DNA of 64,000 bases from Cydia pomonella (taxonomy: Eukaryota; Arthropoda; Insecta; Lepidoptera; Tortricidae). The DNA is taken from assembly GCF_033807575.1 (NCBI RefSeq), contig NC_084710.1, positions 17,898,357 through 17,962,356 of the forward strand, in the 5' to 3' direction. Made by a program: the position numbers and the translations under genes. Positions 12,243 through 23,660 of this stretch are shown here, piece by piece. Every line of letters starts with the position of its first letter. Position 1 is the stretch's first letter. Under the pieces are notes generated by a model. That model saw nothing but the letters and a program-made list of their open reading frames with translations, ran no database searches and was not told the origin of the DNA.

Positions 12243-14329
12243 TAGGAAAAGTTGAAGAAGTTTGAAAATGTGTCATGGAGAACTATATAAATATACATAT
12301 TTTAAATTCAGTTGAAATTAATTAGAGTAGTGACTGAATGCGAAGTTTGTTGGAAAAATTATTAGGTCGTTAGATTGTCTTTAATCCTTTGCACCTAATA
12401 TCATGCATACGAGTAACGTTAAAATAATTACAGTCAATTAACATTGAAATATTTCATTCCACATGACCATACATATGACCTAATATTTATATCTTGCAGT
12501 CTGCGCATTAATATCCAGCATTGGATCATAAACCTATCAAACACTACTAATTTCCACCTTACGAGCAGAATTAGGAAGTTTAGGTATTGTTTCGGAAGGC
12601 CTTGCCGACTGCCAGGGTCCCGACCTTGGAGGCTGGTCAGGGCACGCGAATCCCCACCGATCTCATTCCAAAATGACGTAACTTCTTACACAGACTATAC
12701 TTTTTTATACGTTTTTCCTTTAGACCGAATCGTAGTGTAATAACAAAAAGACTTAACTACTCGTATACTTAGTACATTATGCTACGTTTCGGATATAGAT
12801 TGCAAACGGTTTGTTTTATAAGAACGATCGTTCCTCGCACGCCATTGGAGCTATGCCGGCATGACACGAACCCTACTATTGAAATGCGATGGTTATGGCA
12901 TCGAGAATTAATTGTCTTGACAAAATTAGAAGGCAGACAGAAATCTTATCTAAGTAAATTAAAACATACTTTCCATCTCTGTGTAGGTAACACAGTAGTC
13001 ACGTTTGGTCCTTTAAAAAAAGCAGACGGAAAAGAAAAAACAGTATCCTCTCCTTTTTTAATTAAATTTTGTTCCTTTAGGTATGTAAGCAAGGCAACAC
13101 GTTGGTGTACGAAAAGGTAGTTGGATTCTTCAGGGCTATCAAATGTTATTCGCTCTTAGCTCTTTCTACAATACCGACATCTTAAAAAACGATCTCTAAT
13201 TTAAAAAAAAACTTTTTTTATATCCTGACATTTGGATGTCAACTGTTGCTGCATTAAGTACAGTAATGACATTAGATACTGCATGCTGCGTTGATATCAC
13301 CGATGTATCTGTCAATTTCCTTGATAAAACGAGTGACGTTTGCCACCGCATTACGTCACCTTAAAGGTACTGCCCGGATTTTTTACATTTGCAGCAGCAA
13401 TGCAATCGGCAGTAATGTAAGAGCTCAACGAGGGTGCGGAGTATTAGCACAGTATATATTAGGGTCGGTAACGTGCATGTAACTCCCCTGGAGTTGCAGG
13501 CGTACATAGGCTACGAAGATGGCTTACCATCATGCGGGCCGTATACTTGTTTGCCACCTTCATAGTATTTAAAAAAAATGCTAGTCTGGTCCTAATCCTA
13601 ACGATACTCCTAAACTGTAAAACAATGCCTACCTACACACCGCACAAGTTGAACAAACCAACGCAGTAAACAAGTTGGAAATTGATCAATATGCTCGGAT
13701 CCTTATCGTATTTCACCAGTAATAGCTTTGATTTATGTCGCCAGTGAAATAAGACCTAATCACGGCAGCCGTGACCCTGACGCGTAGATTACATGCTTTA
13801 GAGGCTGCATTGTGAAAATTATAAAAGCGCTTGCCAGATACAGTCGCTCATGAGACGGGCATCGGGTGATTTTAATTATACAAAAACAAAAACCTATACA
13901 CCTCTACTAATTAAAATTTCTTATAAATATAGGTAATTGTACAAATTGTACTCCAGTTTGCTTTTTAAGTTTTTACTTGAAAGCTCCCTGGTCTTCACAT
14001 GCAAGTTTTATTCAGTTATTTTTAAGTAGACTGACATTTGATTTGACTTGAGATTGGCATTTTGTAATTTCTAGTAAGTGATTGTTAAATTGGAAGTGTA
14101 CTGTGAATTTTTATTCTAATAATTTTTTAATTCTGTTAACATAGTAATTGTAATTTGTAATTGTAATTTTTTATAATTATCTTCAATATTTATTTTAATT
14201 TTTAATAGGTACAATGTAGATAATTTGAATTATCAAGTAATTATGTTCGACACAATAATTATTGTTGAGAATTAATAATAATAGTAATAAAGTGTACCCC
14301 TTACATTTCATTAACAAAAGGGTCTCTAC
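12243..14329. other. Intergenic, no gene supported
   Basis: A plus-strand open frame of 113 codons at 12,779-13,120 and one of 98 codons at 12,444-12,740 show no recognisable domain, no splice context and no homologous motif, so neither is called. From about 13,900 to 14,320 the sequence becomes very AT-rich, with many TAATT and TTTTTAATT blocks. Confidence 0.45.
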
Positions 14330-14366
14330 GCACATAGGTCGAAAATGACGATTTAGGCGGCCAAAA
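14330..14366. repeat. Left terminal inverted repeat of the 1.6-kb transposon
   Basis: Thirty-seven bases beginning GCACATAGGTCG and ending GGCGGCCAAAA. They match the reverse complement of 15,912-15,948 at 33 of 37 positions. Confidence 0.8.
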
Positions 14367-14756
14367 ATATTTTATTACATTTTTGCATTTTAAACACGAT
14401 TTTGATGTAAGAAAATGTAGTTTTATATAATTAATATTATTATTATTTATATTATGGCCATTTTTCAGTTATTTCAGTTTTTTTCACATTGCAGGGCTCC
14501 TCTTAGCTTAAATATTTTATATATTTATGAATAATACAATGTTAAGTTGGGTATTGATATATTTTATTGTCTTCCATTATATGTAAATAATATAATATCT
14601 ACTATATATATTTAGGTATACAAGTAACACATTACAGAAAGTCATAGAAGTACACATAGGTTCGCATCTAATACTATTACGTTTATGTGTATACAAAGGT
14701 CCATACAAAACAATATTAATCATCATCGTATCTTAAAGAAAAATCATCTTTATTGC

Positions 14757-14953
14757 TTTGGAAGCATTCCTCGCTCTGCGCTGCGGCAGCTCTCGCTATA
14801 TGTGGCTCAGCAGAAATCAATAGCTGCATAGTTTCTTGCAGAAATGATTTAACGCGAATTTTCTTTCTCGTACTGCTAAGTCAGTGCTTGTTGCGGAGTA
14901 AGGCGATCTGTTTCATTCGAATCCGCTTTATTAACTTTAGATCTATAACTTCT
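14757..14953 (-). pseudogene. Degraded continuation of the transposon ORF
   Basis: Downstream of the stop at 14,954 the minus strand remains partly codon-like. In the same frame it reads RLTPQQALT and then meets further stops. Another frame ends in ...DDFSLRYDDD before a stop near 14,727. Longer relatives that I recall have an 'LTPxxAL' segment soon after the SSERTKRRKT motif, so this may be the remnant of a longer protein. This rests on memory of the family and is tentative. Confidence 0.3.
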
Positions 14954-15676
14954 TTATTTACAGTGGAGCAAGTTATCAGTTTTCCTGTGTTTTGTTCTTT
15001 CACTAGACTCACTGAACGATTTGGACAGCCGACCGCGCCTGCAATGAGTTTTAATCGATATTTCAAATGTTCCTTCCAACCAAGATCCATTAGTTGTCAG
15101 AAATTTTTCCACTATACGACGTGATTTAGTCCATTTCTTTTTAAATTCTGATTTAAAATGTGAAAATTTATGCTTCATAGCCTGTTTTTCTTTGTCTGCG
15201 TCACTTGAGCATATAAGGAGATAATTTTCCAAGAAGTCAAATTTTTCTGTTATTGACTGGAATTTTGGTTCATTCATCTTGTCAAACAGATATTTTCGAG
15301 TCACAACTTTTACACCCGAGGTATTTGCTGAACCTATAACAACAGAAAAGCCATTTTAACAGTATTGAAAAAAACAACGTAATAATTTGTTATATCGTGA
15401 TTTTTTTTTGAAACTCGATATTTTAAAAAGTGCTCAAAAGTGCTCCCCAATTTTTTCAGGATATATAAATAAAGACTTGTTTTATAGAATGCCATAAAAA
15501 AAATACTCTGACGAGCTCGGAAGTATAGTATATTCACTATTGAATACAAAAAATACTCAAAATTTTAATTACGAAAAGGGTAATGTTTAGTGGGTTATAT
15601 ATGTATCATTAAATAAATATTTATAATTCAAAATAGATTAAAATAAAAGAAACTTACCTGTATTTTTGATATCCAT
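14954..15676 (-). CDS. Two-exon 132-residue transposon-encoded protein
   Basis: Exon 1 runs 15,676 to 15,658 (MDIKNT plus one base) and ends at a consensus donor GTAAGT. Exon 2 runs 15,333 to 14,954 after an acceptor TTATAG. Phases match (1 to 1), giving one 132-residue reading frame with a 324-bp intron. The protein is basic and hydrophilic. A segment with FSHFKSEFKKKWTKSRR, then FLTTNGSWLEG, then RLSKSFSESSERTKHRKT resembles the N-terminal part of uncharacterised, transposon-associated proteins of insects and cnidarians that share a 'GRPxKSFxxSSERSKRRKT' signature. No catalytic motif is visible and the function is unknown. A 5' ATG exon plus matching splice phases argue for a gene that was expressed at least until recently. 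The frame ends early relative to relatives as I remember them. Confidence 0.6.
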
Positions 15677-15911
15677 CACTTTCACTCACAAAAAAACTCC
15701 ACAAAAATAAATAATGACTTAGAAATGTTTGCTTCGGATAAGAGTGCTATGAACTGCGTGTGCAACGAGTGTGATGACCGAGTTTCGAGAACCTCGTATA
15801 TGACCTGCGAAACTGATAGGGGTAGTAATGGGGTGGGATTAAATCCGTGATAGTGTGGTGTTTTTCGAGAGCCAATTAGTTTTGCGATAAGCCTACTTTA
15901 AGAAAGTTGAC

Positions 15912-15948
15912 TTTTGGCCGCCTAAATCGGGATTTCCGACGTATGTGC
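15912..15948. repeat. Right terminal inverted repeat of the 1.6-kb transposon
   Basis: Thirty-seven bases from TTTTGGCCGCCTAAATC to GTATGTGC. Reverse complement of the left terminus with four mismatches. Followed by the TAC that also precedes the left terminus. Confidence 0.8.
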
Positions 15949-15951
15949 TAC

Positions 15952-16050
15952 GTGTTGGCTTCGGCTCCGCGCACGCCTCCCAAAGGTCCGGAACACCATT
16001 GTTCCGTGATGGGAAAGACATACAAATAATAATAATAAAAAATAAATAAA
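15952..16050 (+). mobile_element. LINE 3'-end fragment with (AAT)n-type tail
   Basis: Sequence with GGCTTCGGCTCCGCGCACGC and ACCATTGTTCCGTGATGGGA is followed by an AATAATAATAATAAAAAATAA tail, the form of a truncated non-LTR retrotransposon 3' end. The 1.6-kb transposon ends directly against it, and the left flank at 14,320-14,329 may be the other part of the same copy. Confidence 0.5.
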
Positions 16051-16401
16051 AGTAACTCTTTTTTTACGCAAGGCCGGTGGTCCTAAGTCTGTCATCGTCA
16101 GTTCCTAACAAATTGGAGCAAGTGACGCACGCCATAAAAGTTCAACATTTATATTTACCGGTGGGAAACGTGGACACAACTAAACTGTGCGGTCGAGCTC
16201 TCATACTTTTTGTAAAGGCAGTATTGTGTCGTGCGAATCGTACGTGCTCGATCGAGAGGTCCGACATCTGTGCCCTGCCTTTGCCGAATGAGTCAAGCTT
16301 TTAACACAATGATGCTATACTTTCGCGATCACTACAAGGACACATAACGGCATTTCTAATTTATGACTCGATTACGTCGCCATTTTGAAGAAAGGTATAT
16401 A
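16051..16401. other. Intergenic, no gene supported
   Basis: An open frame at 16,077-16,304 lacks recognisable features. No other structure seen. Confidence 0.4.
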
Positions 16402-16760
16402 CAGGGTGATTTCGGGGTCGTGGAGCACGATAACAAGACATCACATAGAATTCATAGATGAGTCTAATGATGTTACTCATTATTTATTATCACCAATAAT
16501 TATGATTATTTTTCAGATGACAAGTAGAAAAAACCTGTTTGCTTACAGTTTGGTCACCCTACTCAATGTGACGTCTTGCTTGTCGCTTTCCATACAGCGT
16601 ATGTGAAAAGTCATAGGGTGACTTCGTATAAGAATAATTTTACTTGAAAAATAATAAAAATCAAACTAATTATCTTTCAATCAAATACTACCGTATGATA
16701 ATGTAAATCATTTATAGATTCAGAAAAGTTGTTCTGGATCACGACCCAGAAATCACCCTG
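16402..16760. mobile_element. TA-flanked mariner-like MITE (CAGGGTGATTTC ends)
   Basis: Begins CAGGGTGATTTCGGGGTCGT and ends with its near reverse complement ACGACCCAGAAATCACCCTG. TA lies at both borders (16,400-16,401 and 16,761-16,762), the target duplication of Tc1/mariner transposases. The 359-bp interior is non-coding and AT-rich. Confidence 0.75.
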
Positions 16761-16916
16761 TACATATAATAGGACTATCATTAATGTTATTTGTCACTTT
16801 CTACGCGCAGTTTGTATCGAATTTAACAGTGTTTGTTCTATAAAACGACATATATAATACTTTTGCAAATGTTCTGTATTTGTACGTAGTTTATTTTTCG
16901 CAATGTTATTGTAGGA

Positions 16917-17098
16917 AGCTTGGTATCGCAATACAAGGAGTTAGCAAAACGCCTTATAGAGGCTTCGGGTGATCAGAGGGCTGGCTTGTATTTCGCCCAG
17001 CGGATAAGCATTGCTATCCAGAGGGGCAATGCAGCCAGCCTTCTGGGCACCCTGCCAAGCGGTCTCGACCTGGGACAATTTTTTTATTTATAAGTTTT
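16917..17098 (+). pseudogene. Non-LTR retrotransposon ORF 3'-end fragment
   Basis: An uninterrupted reading frame includes LAKRLIEASGDQRAG, then AQRISIAIQRGNAAS, then LLGTLPSGLDLG, and stops at about 17,096. This is the C-terminal end of a LINE polyprotein type seen widely in invertebrates. The 5' part is missing, so it is a truncated, dead copy. The fragment at 26,331-26,664 belongs to the same family and overlaps it in protein sequence. Clade not assigned. Confidence 0.65.
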
Positions 17099-17127
17099 TA
17101 ATTGTTTTTCCACCCATTTGTGTTTAT

Positions 17128-17225
17128 TAAAAGGGAAAGTAAGTCTGTCTTAATTACCTCTTCACGCTTGAACCGCTGAACCGATTTAGATGAAGTTATA
17201 GGATATAGGATAATTTTTATAAATC
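17128..17225 (-). repeat. Dispersed repeat with 'CCGATTTAGATGAA' core
   Basis: CTTCACGCTTGAACCGCTGA and ACCGATTTAGATGAAGTTAT form a block that recurs in the opposite orientation at 55,131-55,255, and partly at 62,148-62,220. It is probably part of a larger transposon whose borders I cannot define. Confidence 0.5.
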
Positions 17226-18397
17226 ACCATTATCATCATCATCCCACACCGACAAATTCGTGGGCAGAATTAGTTTTTATATAAAATGTCTGGAAAACTT
17301 CAAAAAACTTCTTAATTCATGATTACACGGGCAAATTACTTTGTCTGGTTTGGTTTATTGTCCTTATTGAATAAAGAACAATCTGAAAAATATTTCTTGA
17401 TTAATTTATTTAAGCAGTGAGAAAAATAATTCAGAAAACATAACAACTATAAGCAATTTTGGATAACTGTACATCTAAGAAAACTGCGAAAATTGTACTG
17501 CGAAGATTTAATTTCATAGACATATCTTAATACCTATTAGGTATCAGAAAATGCATAGATTAGGTATATTAATATATTGTATAATTGTACACATACTTCT
17601 ATACAACAAATTTTCATTGACTATTTAACTGATTATACCTTTTTTGTGGTCCTATTCTTTACCGGTATTAATTCCGGAATTCCGGTATTGTGGACCAATA
17701 TGATTTCAATAGCGGTATGAAAATCTTCCGTTATTGAATACCATGGTACGAGTATCAGAAAGCAATCTATCTGTCGGTCATTACGGCATGGCAGGAAGTA
17801 TCAATGCAAACAAAAACCAATCTGCTCGCTCGTCAATTGATACGCGACACGAGGCCTGAGGGATCGTCAAATAACCTCACAGAATAGCCACGTGAGCACT
17901 GAGTACAAAATTGTAACCAGAGTAACAGCAGCAAAAGTTTCTAAGCGCTCTACTTTTCAATTAGAATACGAAGAAAGTAAAATACATGTATATTTTACAA
18001 AACATGACTACGTATAAACTGTTATATATAGTATTCTTTGAGGGTTACATTTTAAATAAAATAATCATTATTTATGGGATTGCAGGTAAAGTTCGTTTTT
18101 TAGTGGTTAATTTCTATTAAATTTCTATTTTAGAAAAAAGGTACACAATCTCGACATTTACTTTTATTTTTATTCTAAACGTTTTAAAAAAATCAGTACC
18201 TAACTATTACTTATGAAAACAAAAGAATAATGGTTAATTTATATTATAATTGTTACATATTTGCCTTGACCTATTTTCCCAGAGTATTTTTCAGTAAAAA
18301 GACACGTCAAAATCGCTTACCTTCTTTCTAATGCTAAAAAAACGGACTATAGACTAATAGTCTACTCTAAGCTAGCTTTACTTCGATTTGAATAGAA
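17226..18397. other. Intergenic, no gene seen
   Basis: AT-rich. Self-complementary CCGGTATT/CCGGAATT blocks near 17,660-17,700 may be an old element. No gene. Confidence 0.45.
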
Positions 18398-18530
18398 CAA
18401 AGTGAGTGGTGTCATTAAAACGTCATATTTTCATAGAAATTTAATATTATTGATGACAATTGCACACTTTGTCATTGCAAATGCCATGCCAAGTTGTCTT
18501 GGCCCGACTGTACGTGTATTAAAGTTGTAT
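18398..18530 (+). repeat. Dispersed repeat B, copy 1
   Basis: Blocks AGAACAAAGTGAGTGGTGTC, CATATTTTCATAGAAATTTA and GCACACTTTGTCATTG recur at 39,075-39,205 in the same orientation and at 41,852-41,980 in the opposite one. All three copies are of similar length, so this is a short interspersed element, likely a MITE. Confidence 0.6.
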
Positions 18531-19669
18531 CAAACTGTTAGTCTGGTTACGTTACTTTACTCTGCGGGTTGATACCGCACGCTTCAGCTCACAACACGCT
18601 GTAACCAAATACTGTTAGTTCCGTGGATCATTCTCTGAACTCTATTTGATACGTCATAAAGTCATACGGCGATGATACAAGCGATGAACAATAGTAGATA
18701 CGTGGTTTGGTATGTCAAGTACCTAGGTAAATACCTATTCGAGCGATAGGCATATAACGAAATTTACCTAATCAAAATAAATATCCTTTTTATCACATTC
18801 TTTGACTTTGACTATCAGGCCAATTCCAACGTACACTGACATCAAAATGACATCATTCCGATATTATTATGATCGTCTGTTTAACGCGGGCCAAAGTCAT
18901 ACGGTGAACATAGATCAATTAAATTAGGTAGTAGGCTAGATATCCAATTTCAGACTGCTAAGTAACTAAATGTCAACGCATTATCTAGCTTGCACGTGCC
19001 ACTAATGGCTTCAAAAATGCCTTGGGTTTGGCCAGCTATTTACTCAGAATAAATAACCAAAAATACGTTGACTTTTTTTGTGCGGCATACTTATATTGTT
19101 GACAATTAATCTGAACAGACGTGTGCGTTTGTGTATCAGAGCTTAAGGAAAATATTTTTAAGTTACCTAGCTACGGTTTTGGTTATGTCATTTTGTAAAA
19201 AACGTGTAAGAAGAAGAAAAATCTAAAAAATATACTTTGACAACATATTTTAGGGCCTCCCTGTAAAAATCTCACTAGATATCTTAGCTGTTCAAAATAT
19301 AAAAGGTTTTTATAGATTTTAAGAAGTCGTTTCGGAGACAATATTTTACAGATTACAATCGCTATACTACCACTATACGAGCATAAACCGCAAGCCGCTC
19401 AGGAACTTGGCAGGGTTAACCAGCTGTGGTTTGGCAAGGGTGGCGGTTACATATCTAGGTACCTGCCTGCCTAACTATGGCCGGGCAAACAACTTTTTCA
19501 GTAGAAAAAAAGCGCAAAATTCGAACTTTCTCTGGGACGATAACTCTTCACGCCTACATTTTTAAATTTGCCGCTTTTTCTACTGGCGGAAATGGCTTGA
19601 CAGACTATATACAACGGGCTTGCAATGTATATACATTTACTATATTCCAAGTCGAAAATTAAGTTTGAT
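18531..19669. other. Intergenic, no gene seen
   Basis: No gene or bounded repeat recognised. The short open frame at 19,477-19,662 has no recognisable motif. Confidence 0.45.
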
Positions 19670-19790
19670 TAATATTGTCTACTTGCTACGAGCGTTTAGA
19701 GGCAAATGTATGAACTGGCAATAAACACTGATCAATGTGTAAACAAGCCCCAATGTGAAGGCCAGCCACACTTACCCGTATTGACCTTAC
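19670..19790 (-). repeat. Dispersed repeat C, copy 1
   Basis: AGGCAAATGTATGAACTGGC, AATAAACACTGATCAATGTG and AAGGCCAGCCACACTTACCC match, in reverse complement, the order of blocks at 23,125-23,290. The two copies define an interspersed repeat of about 120-160 bp. Confidence 0.6.
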
Positions 19791-22150
19791 TAGTCCCACG
19801 TGTTCTTCCAAATTAAAGGTCTTTATATCTCACAGTCATCTATCCTATTCATCTATTGACAAATTGAATAGCAGGTATGTACTAAGCATGTTTTGTATAG
19901 TTTTCCTGCTCTTAGGGTTGCGATATGAAAAAATTTAATATCCTGAAAAAAGTCCGGACATCACCCTAGACGGTCATTTCTCCACACATGAGATCTAAAC
20001 GTATTATATTGTATGCAGTCGCTTTTATAATCTCTCTCCTTGTCGTTTCACTGACAAAATGGACGATCATCATTTCAACGATTCGACGACGATTTGCGAC
20101 GATATCGTCCACGATTTACCATTACCTTTACCACGATACTAACATCAATCCCAAACGTTAAGTTAGCTTCTAGTGATTTTAATAACAAACGCGTTGGCCA
20201 ACGAGTGCTTCCGATGGTACTCTCGGCACGGAGTGAAACATGTCTAGAAATTTTACACTTAAAATACGTGAGTGACCCGTTTTAATATATTTAAGCTAGC
20301 TTATATTGAAGCTTCTACAAAACCCGGACACTCGCCAAGTCAGTCCACCCGCAATCCTGAAAAAGGACCAATCCTTACATTTCAAGGGAAGTCCTGACGT
20401 ATGGCAATGGCAACCCTACTCGCACGTGTCAGAGCAACATGCGCGGCCCTGAGACGACCCCTGCACTTGTGGGTCTGCCGAAGTCTGATAATGACCACTT
20501 CGCGAGTCTTTATCTTGGGCTTAACGCAATAAATGCGGTTTAACGACAAATCTACGTTTATCTAATTAGTTGTAGGAAATTTTTGCTAGATATTGCGGGG
20601 TTTCGTTGGTTCTACGCTTTAATTCGTTAATTAGAAGTAGGTATCTAATAGCAACATTGAATTATTATTCACTCAGTGTATTTATCTATCCTTATAAAAA
20701 CCGTATGATTTCTCGTCGTATCCTCATGACCGAGGTCGTCGAGCGAGGCATCAATATTTTACAGGGGCTGGATTTGACTCGAGAGAGATACATACGGATA
20801 TGTGATAAGTGGCGATATTCTTCAGTTGAACAGAAAACATTTGTAAGTCGACATGTAGGGTCTGTCTGGATTCGATACTAATGATAACCAACCTATCTTC
20901 TACCATTTTCTCAAGTGAAATTTGACCCTAGGGAACAAAATAGTCATCATCTGAATATTTATTGCTCGACAGCCTTAGGTAATTCATAGTAAACAAAGTT
21001 AGCTTGTAATTTACTAGAATTATTCACTACATTTTTTGGTACAAATGTAATTTTAAACTTAATATTGGGATTGCACATGAGCTTAAGTTCGCGAATGTTA
21101 AGTCACGTTAAGCGTTGGATTGTTTGCTCTCTCCAATTAGGCAATTTGAGTTCGTTAAGGGCACAAAGAGAATCGACTGGGGTTTTAATTTTTTAATGTT
21201 TGAGTATTGCCATCGGTAATTACATTAATTTTTTTTTGCGTGAAGTAGTATAATCGGGTGGACCCGGATGCAACCACTAAAATTAGACATATGTAGAGAA
21301 AGTTTAAATGCACGAAATCGAGCTGTTCCATGTAAAAAAACTTCTAGCAGTAGGAGAAATAGCAACATAATATTTAGGAAGTTTGAGAGAAAAATGCCGC
21401 TTATCCATAATGTTTATGAATATACTCGTACATATTCATATGTGGAAGGCCGGTAGAATTTTACAAATTGTGTATACTGTATCTTAAAATGTTCACAAAA
21501 ACATTGTTAGTAAATAAAGGTTTATTTATATTCCCCATTTTGAACCAGATTCTGAAACTCTATATTTTCTTGCACTGAGACTTTGTCCCTAAAAATATAG
21601 TTGATAATTATTAAGTAATGCTATTAAATAAGTATTCAGTTATAAGTATTAAGAGCCCAACTATGCAAAACTGTTAACTTCTACTACCTACATATACAAT
21701 AGCGCAGGTAGTCATACATAGTTCCAGCAACTACGCCGCTCGTATTAACGAGCCGGAAGCTGCCATTAGGGCTGGATGAGCCATTCAGCTACTGTCATTC
21801 ACATAGCCTTACCCAGCTATGCGAACCATTGTATATGTCACCTCGACATCACACCAACCACACGTATTTGAAGCTCTAACTCTATTGGTAAGCCTGAGTA
21901 GGCTCGGTAAGCAAAGGCTATAACGTGCTGAATTGACATGTTGCCAGAATGGAGGACAGTTCAATTAAATAACCATCAAAATTAAAATCGACCTTGTACG
22001 CGTAGCTTACACATTATTGTGATGTTTTCTTTCGTATTGCAGTCATTGAACTTTGAAGTCAACGGGTAAACGTGTTGTCCAAAGATTGTCTGAGAACCGT
22101 CTAGCGGAGTCCTTGTTACATTTTTTAATGTCAAGTAAGACTAGCATTAG
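19791..22150. other. Intergenic, no gene supported
   Basis: Open frames at 20,606-20,881 and 21,268-21,456 show no recognisable domain. The region is otherwise featureless to me. Confidence 0.45.
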
Positions 22151-22257
22151 TATAGTTCGTGTCATCCACGACAACGCGCAGATTTGTCAAATCTAACCTT
22201 TAATTACATGACAATACGCATCAAGGCATGTGTCTTGGTGAATGACACGATCTATAT
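22151..22257 (+). repeat. MITE family D, copy 1 (GTGTCATCCACGA ends)
   Basis: Starts ATAGTTCGTGTCATCCACGA and ends GTGAATGACACGATCTAT, an imperfect terminal inverted repeat around about 65 bp with CAGATTTGTCAAATCTA and CATGACAATACG. Two other copies lie at 61,506-61,612 and, inverted, at 63,512-63,609, both within the AGBL5 gene. Confidence 0.75.
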
Positions 22258-22629
22258 AGGGTTACCTGCTATTCAGTTTTAGTTCATACTGTAAATAAAA
22301 CACAAAGTTAATTCGCATACTTAATATAGGTACTTCAGCAATAAGTTTTTCCTGACATAATTTACCTTTTTTTGCAATTGAATAGATATATATTGGCAGT
22401 ATATTTATATACTCACTTGCAGTAGTCGTCTCGAACTGTTTTTCTACAAAACCTTTTTGTATGAAAAGTTAATATAAATATTATATTATATCTTATGGTT
22501 TAGGACCACGTGATCCAAGCCCGTGCCGATCCCGTACAAATGTGACCAACGTAAATTAAATTTTACGTAAAACATGTACCTAAGTACTCTGCCCTGAACT
22601 CTAAAGAGTCTGAAACCACCAAGCTGTAG
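22258..22629. other. Intergenic, no gene seen
   Basis: AT-rich. Nothing recognised. Confidence 0.45.
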
Positions 22630-22790
22630 TACTAATTGGAAATGTTTGAAATTGTATTTATAAAATGTTGTTATGTATTTTTCATGTCACTATATGATGT
22701 TACTGTAAATGTTATATTGACTTGTAAAAGAGCCCTTGAGGCCTACTTGCAGAATAAAATTTTGAATTTTGAATTTTGAATTTTGAATGT
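22630..22790 (+). mobile_element. LINE 3' end with (TTTTGAA)n tail
   Basis: TTGACTTGTAAAAGAGCCCT and GAGGCCTACTTGCAGAATAA lead into about four TTTTGAA repeats at 22,758-22,788. A short 3' region running into a simple-repeat tail is typical of a 5'-truncated RTE/CR1-like retrotransposon. No coding part remains. Confidence 0.5.
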
Positions 22791-23124
22791 AATTGCTAAT
22801 CAATAACAATCACAATAGTGGCTCGTTAACTTCCATCACCACCCAATTAATCACTTCATTCCATCCTTAACGACTTCAGGTTGATGATTGGTTCAAGAGC
22901 TTTATCAATAAAATATAGCTATTGATATAAGCTTTCACGTTTTCATGAAATTGTGGGCATAGTAATTAAAAGACAGGCACGTGCATGTAACTATAAATAA
23001 ATTATATTTTTAGTTTAACTTATAAATACATTGTATTGAAAGTATAGACTCATGCATCATTTATATTTTATGCATTTTCTCAGCCCAAGGCGTCGAGTCG
23101 ACGACTGAGGGCAACATTCTCAGT

Positions 23125-23290
23125 TTTATAGGTCAATATGGATAAGTGTGGCTGCGAGATAAGTGTGGCTAGCCTTCACATAGGGGCCTGTTTACACATT
23201 GACTGGTGTTTATTGCGAGTTCATACATTAGCTACTCGCTACTTGCTTTTAGTGGCAAATGTATGAACTTGCACTAAACACTAATCACTA
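23125..23290 (+). repeat. Dispersed repeat C, copy 2
   Basis: Opposite-orientation partner of 19,670-19,790. It shares the GATAAGTGTGGCTAGCCTTC, GTTTACACATTGACTGGTGT and GGCAAATGTATGAACTTGC blocks. It also carries a short internal duplication of GATAAGTGTGGCT (about 23,142 and 23,159). Confidence 0.6.
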
Positions 23291-23399
23291 ACCTTTTTAT
23301 TGATAATTACAGTGATATTTTAAAACGTTTTATGTATCAATGATACTGAAGATATAATACGTTCTTATATTTAGGTGTGTCGTCAACTAGTTCTTACTC

Positions 23400-23660
23400 G
23401 CTCTCCTACACCTTATACTTACTTACACACACGCACACACTCACAAACACACCCACATAAGCACAACGCTCACACGTTGTCGCCCACTCTCACTCTCACA
23501 CATAATTTTAGTTTATCCAATGTCCCAACTGTTACATACTCTTATTGGTGAGTCCCAAGATACAGGCTCAATCTAGTTTGGGGCTCACCAGACACCTTTT
23601 GTGTATGCTATTGTATACTTGTACTTATTTACTCAATAAATTTATTCTATTCTATCTACA
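23400..23660 (+). mobile_element. LINE 3' UTR with TTTATTCTATTCTAT tail
   Basis: A CACACA-rich stretch is followed by TTGGTGAGTCCCAAGATACA, GGGGCTCACCAGACACC and CAATAAATTTATTCTATTCT. It has the form of a truncated non-LTR element 3' end, and similar TCTATTCTA tails occur at 57,560-57,590 and, inverted, at 60,912-60,935. Confidence 0.5.

Larger units (their letters stand above)
14330..15948 (-). mobile_element. 1.6-kb DNA transposon with 37-bp TIRs and a spliced ORF
   Basis: The element starts GCACATAGGTCG and ends CGACGTATGTGC. The terminal 37 bp at each end (14,330-14,366 and 15,912-15,948) are inverted repeats matching at 33 positions and sharing GATTTAGGCGGCCAAAA. The trinucleotide TAC flanks both ends (14,327-14,329 and 15,949-15,951), a likely 3-bp target duplication. 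The right flank continues as what looks like a LINE 3' end, so the element seems to have landed inside an older LINE copy. It carries one minus-strand gene of two exons. The coding capacity is too small for a DDE transposase, so it is either non-autonomous with a retained accessory protein or internally deleted. Superfamily unknown. A 3-bp duplication occurs in PIF/Harbinger and in some CACTA elements, but the termini match neither in an obvious way. Confidence 0.75.

Noticed and set aside
12444..13120. Two long plus-strand open frames (98 and 113 codons)
   Set aside because: No recognisable domain, no splice context and no second copy in the window. Residue composition looks random. Not enough to call a gene.
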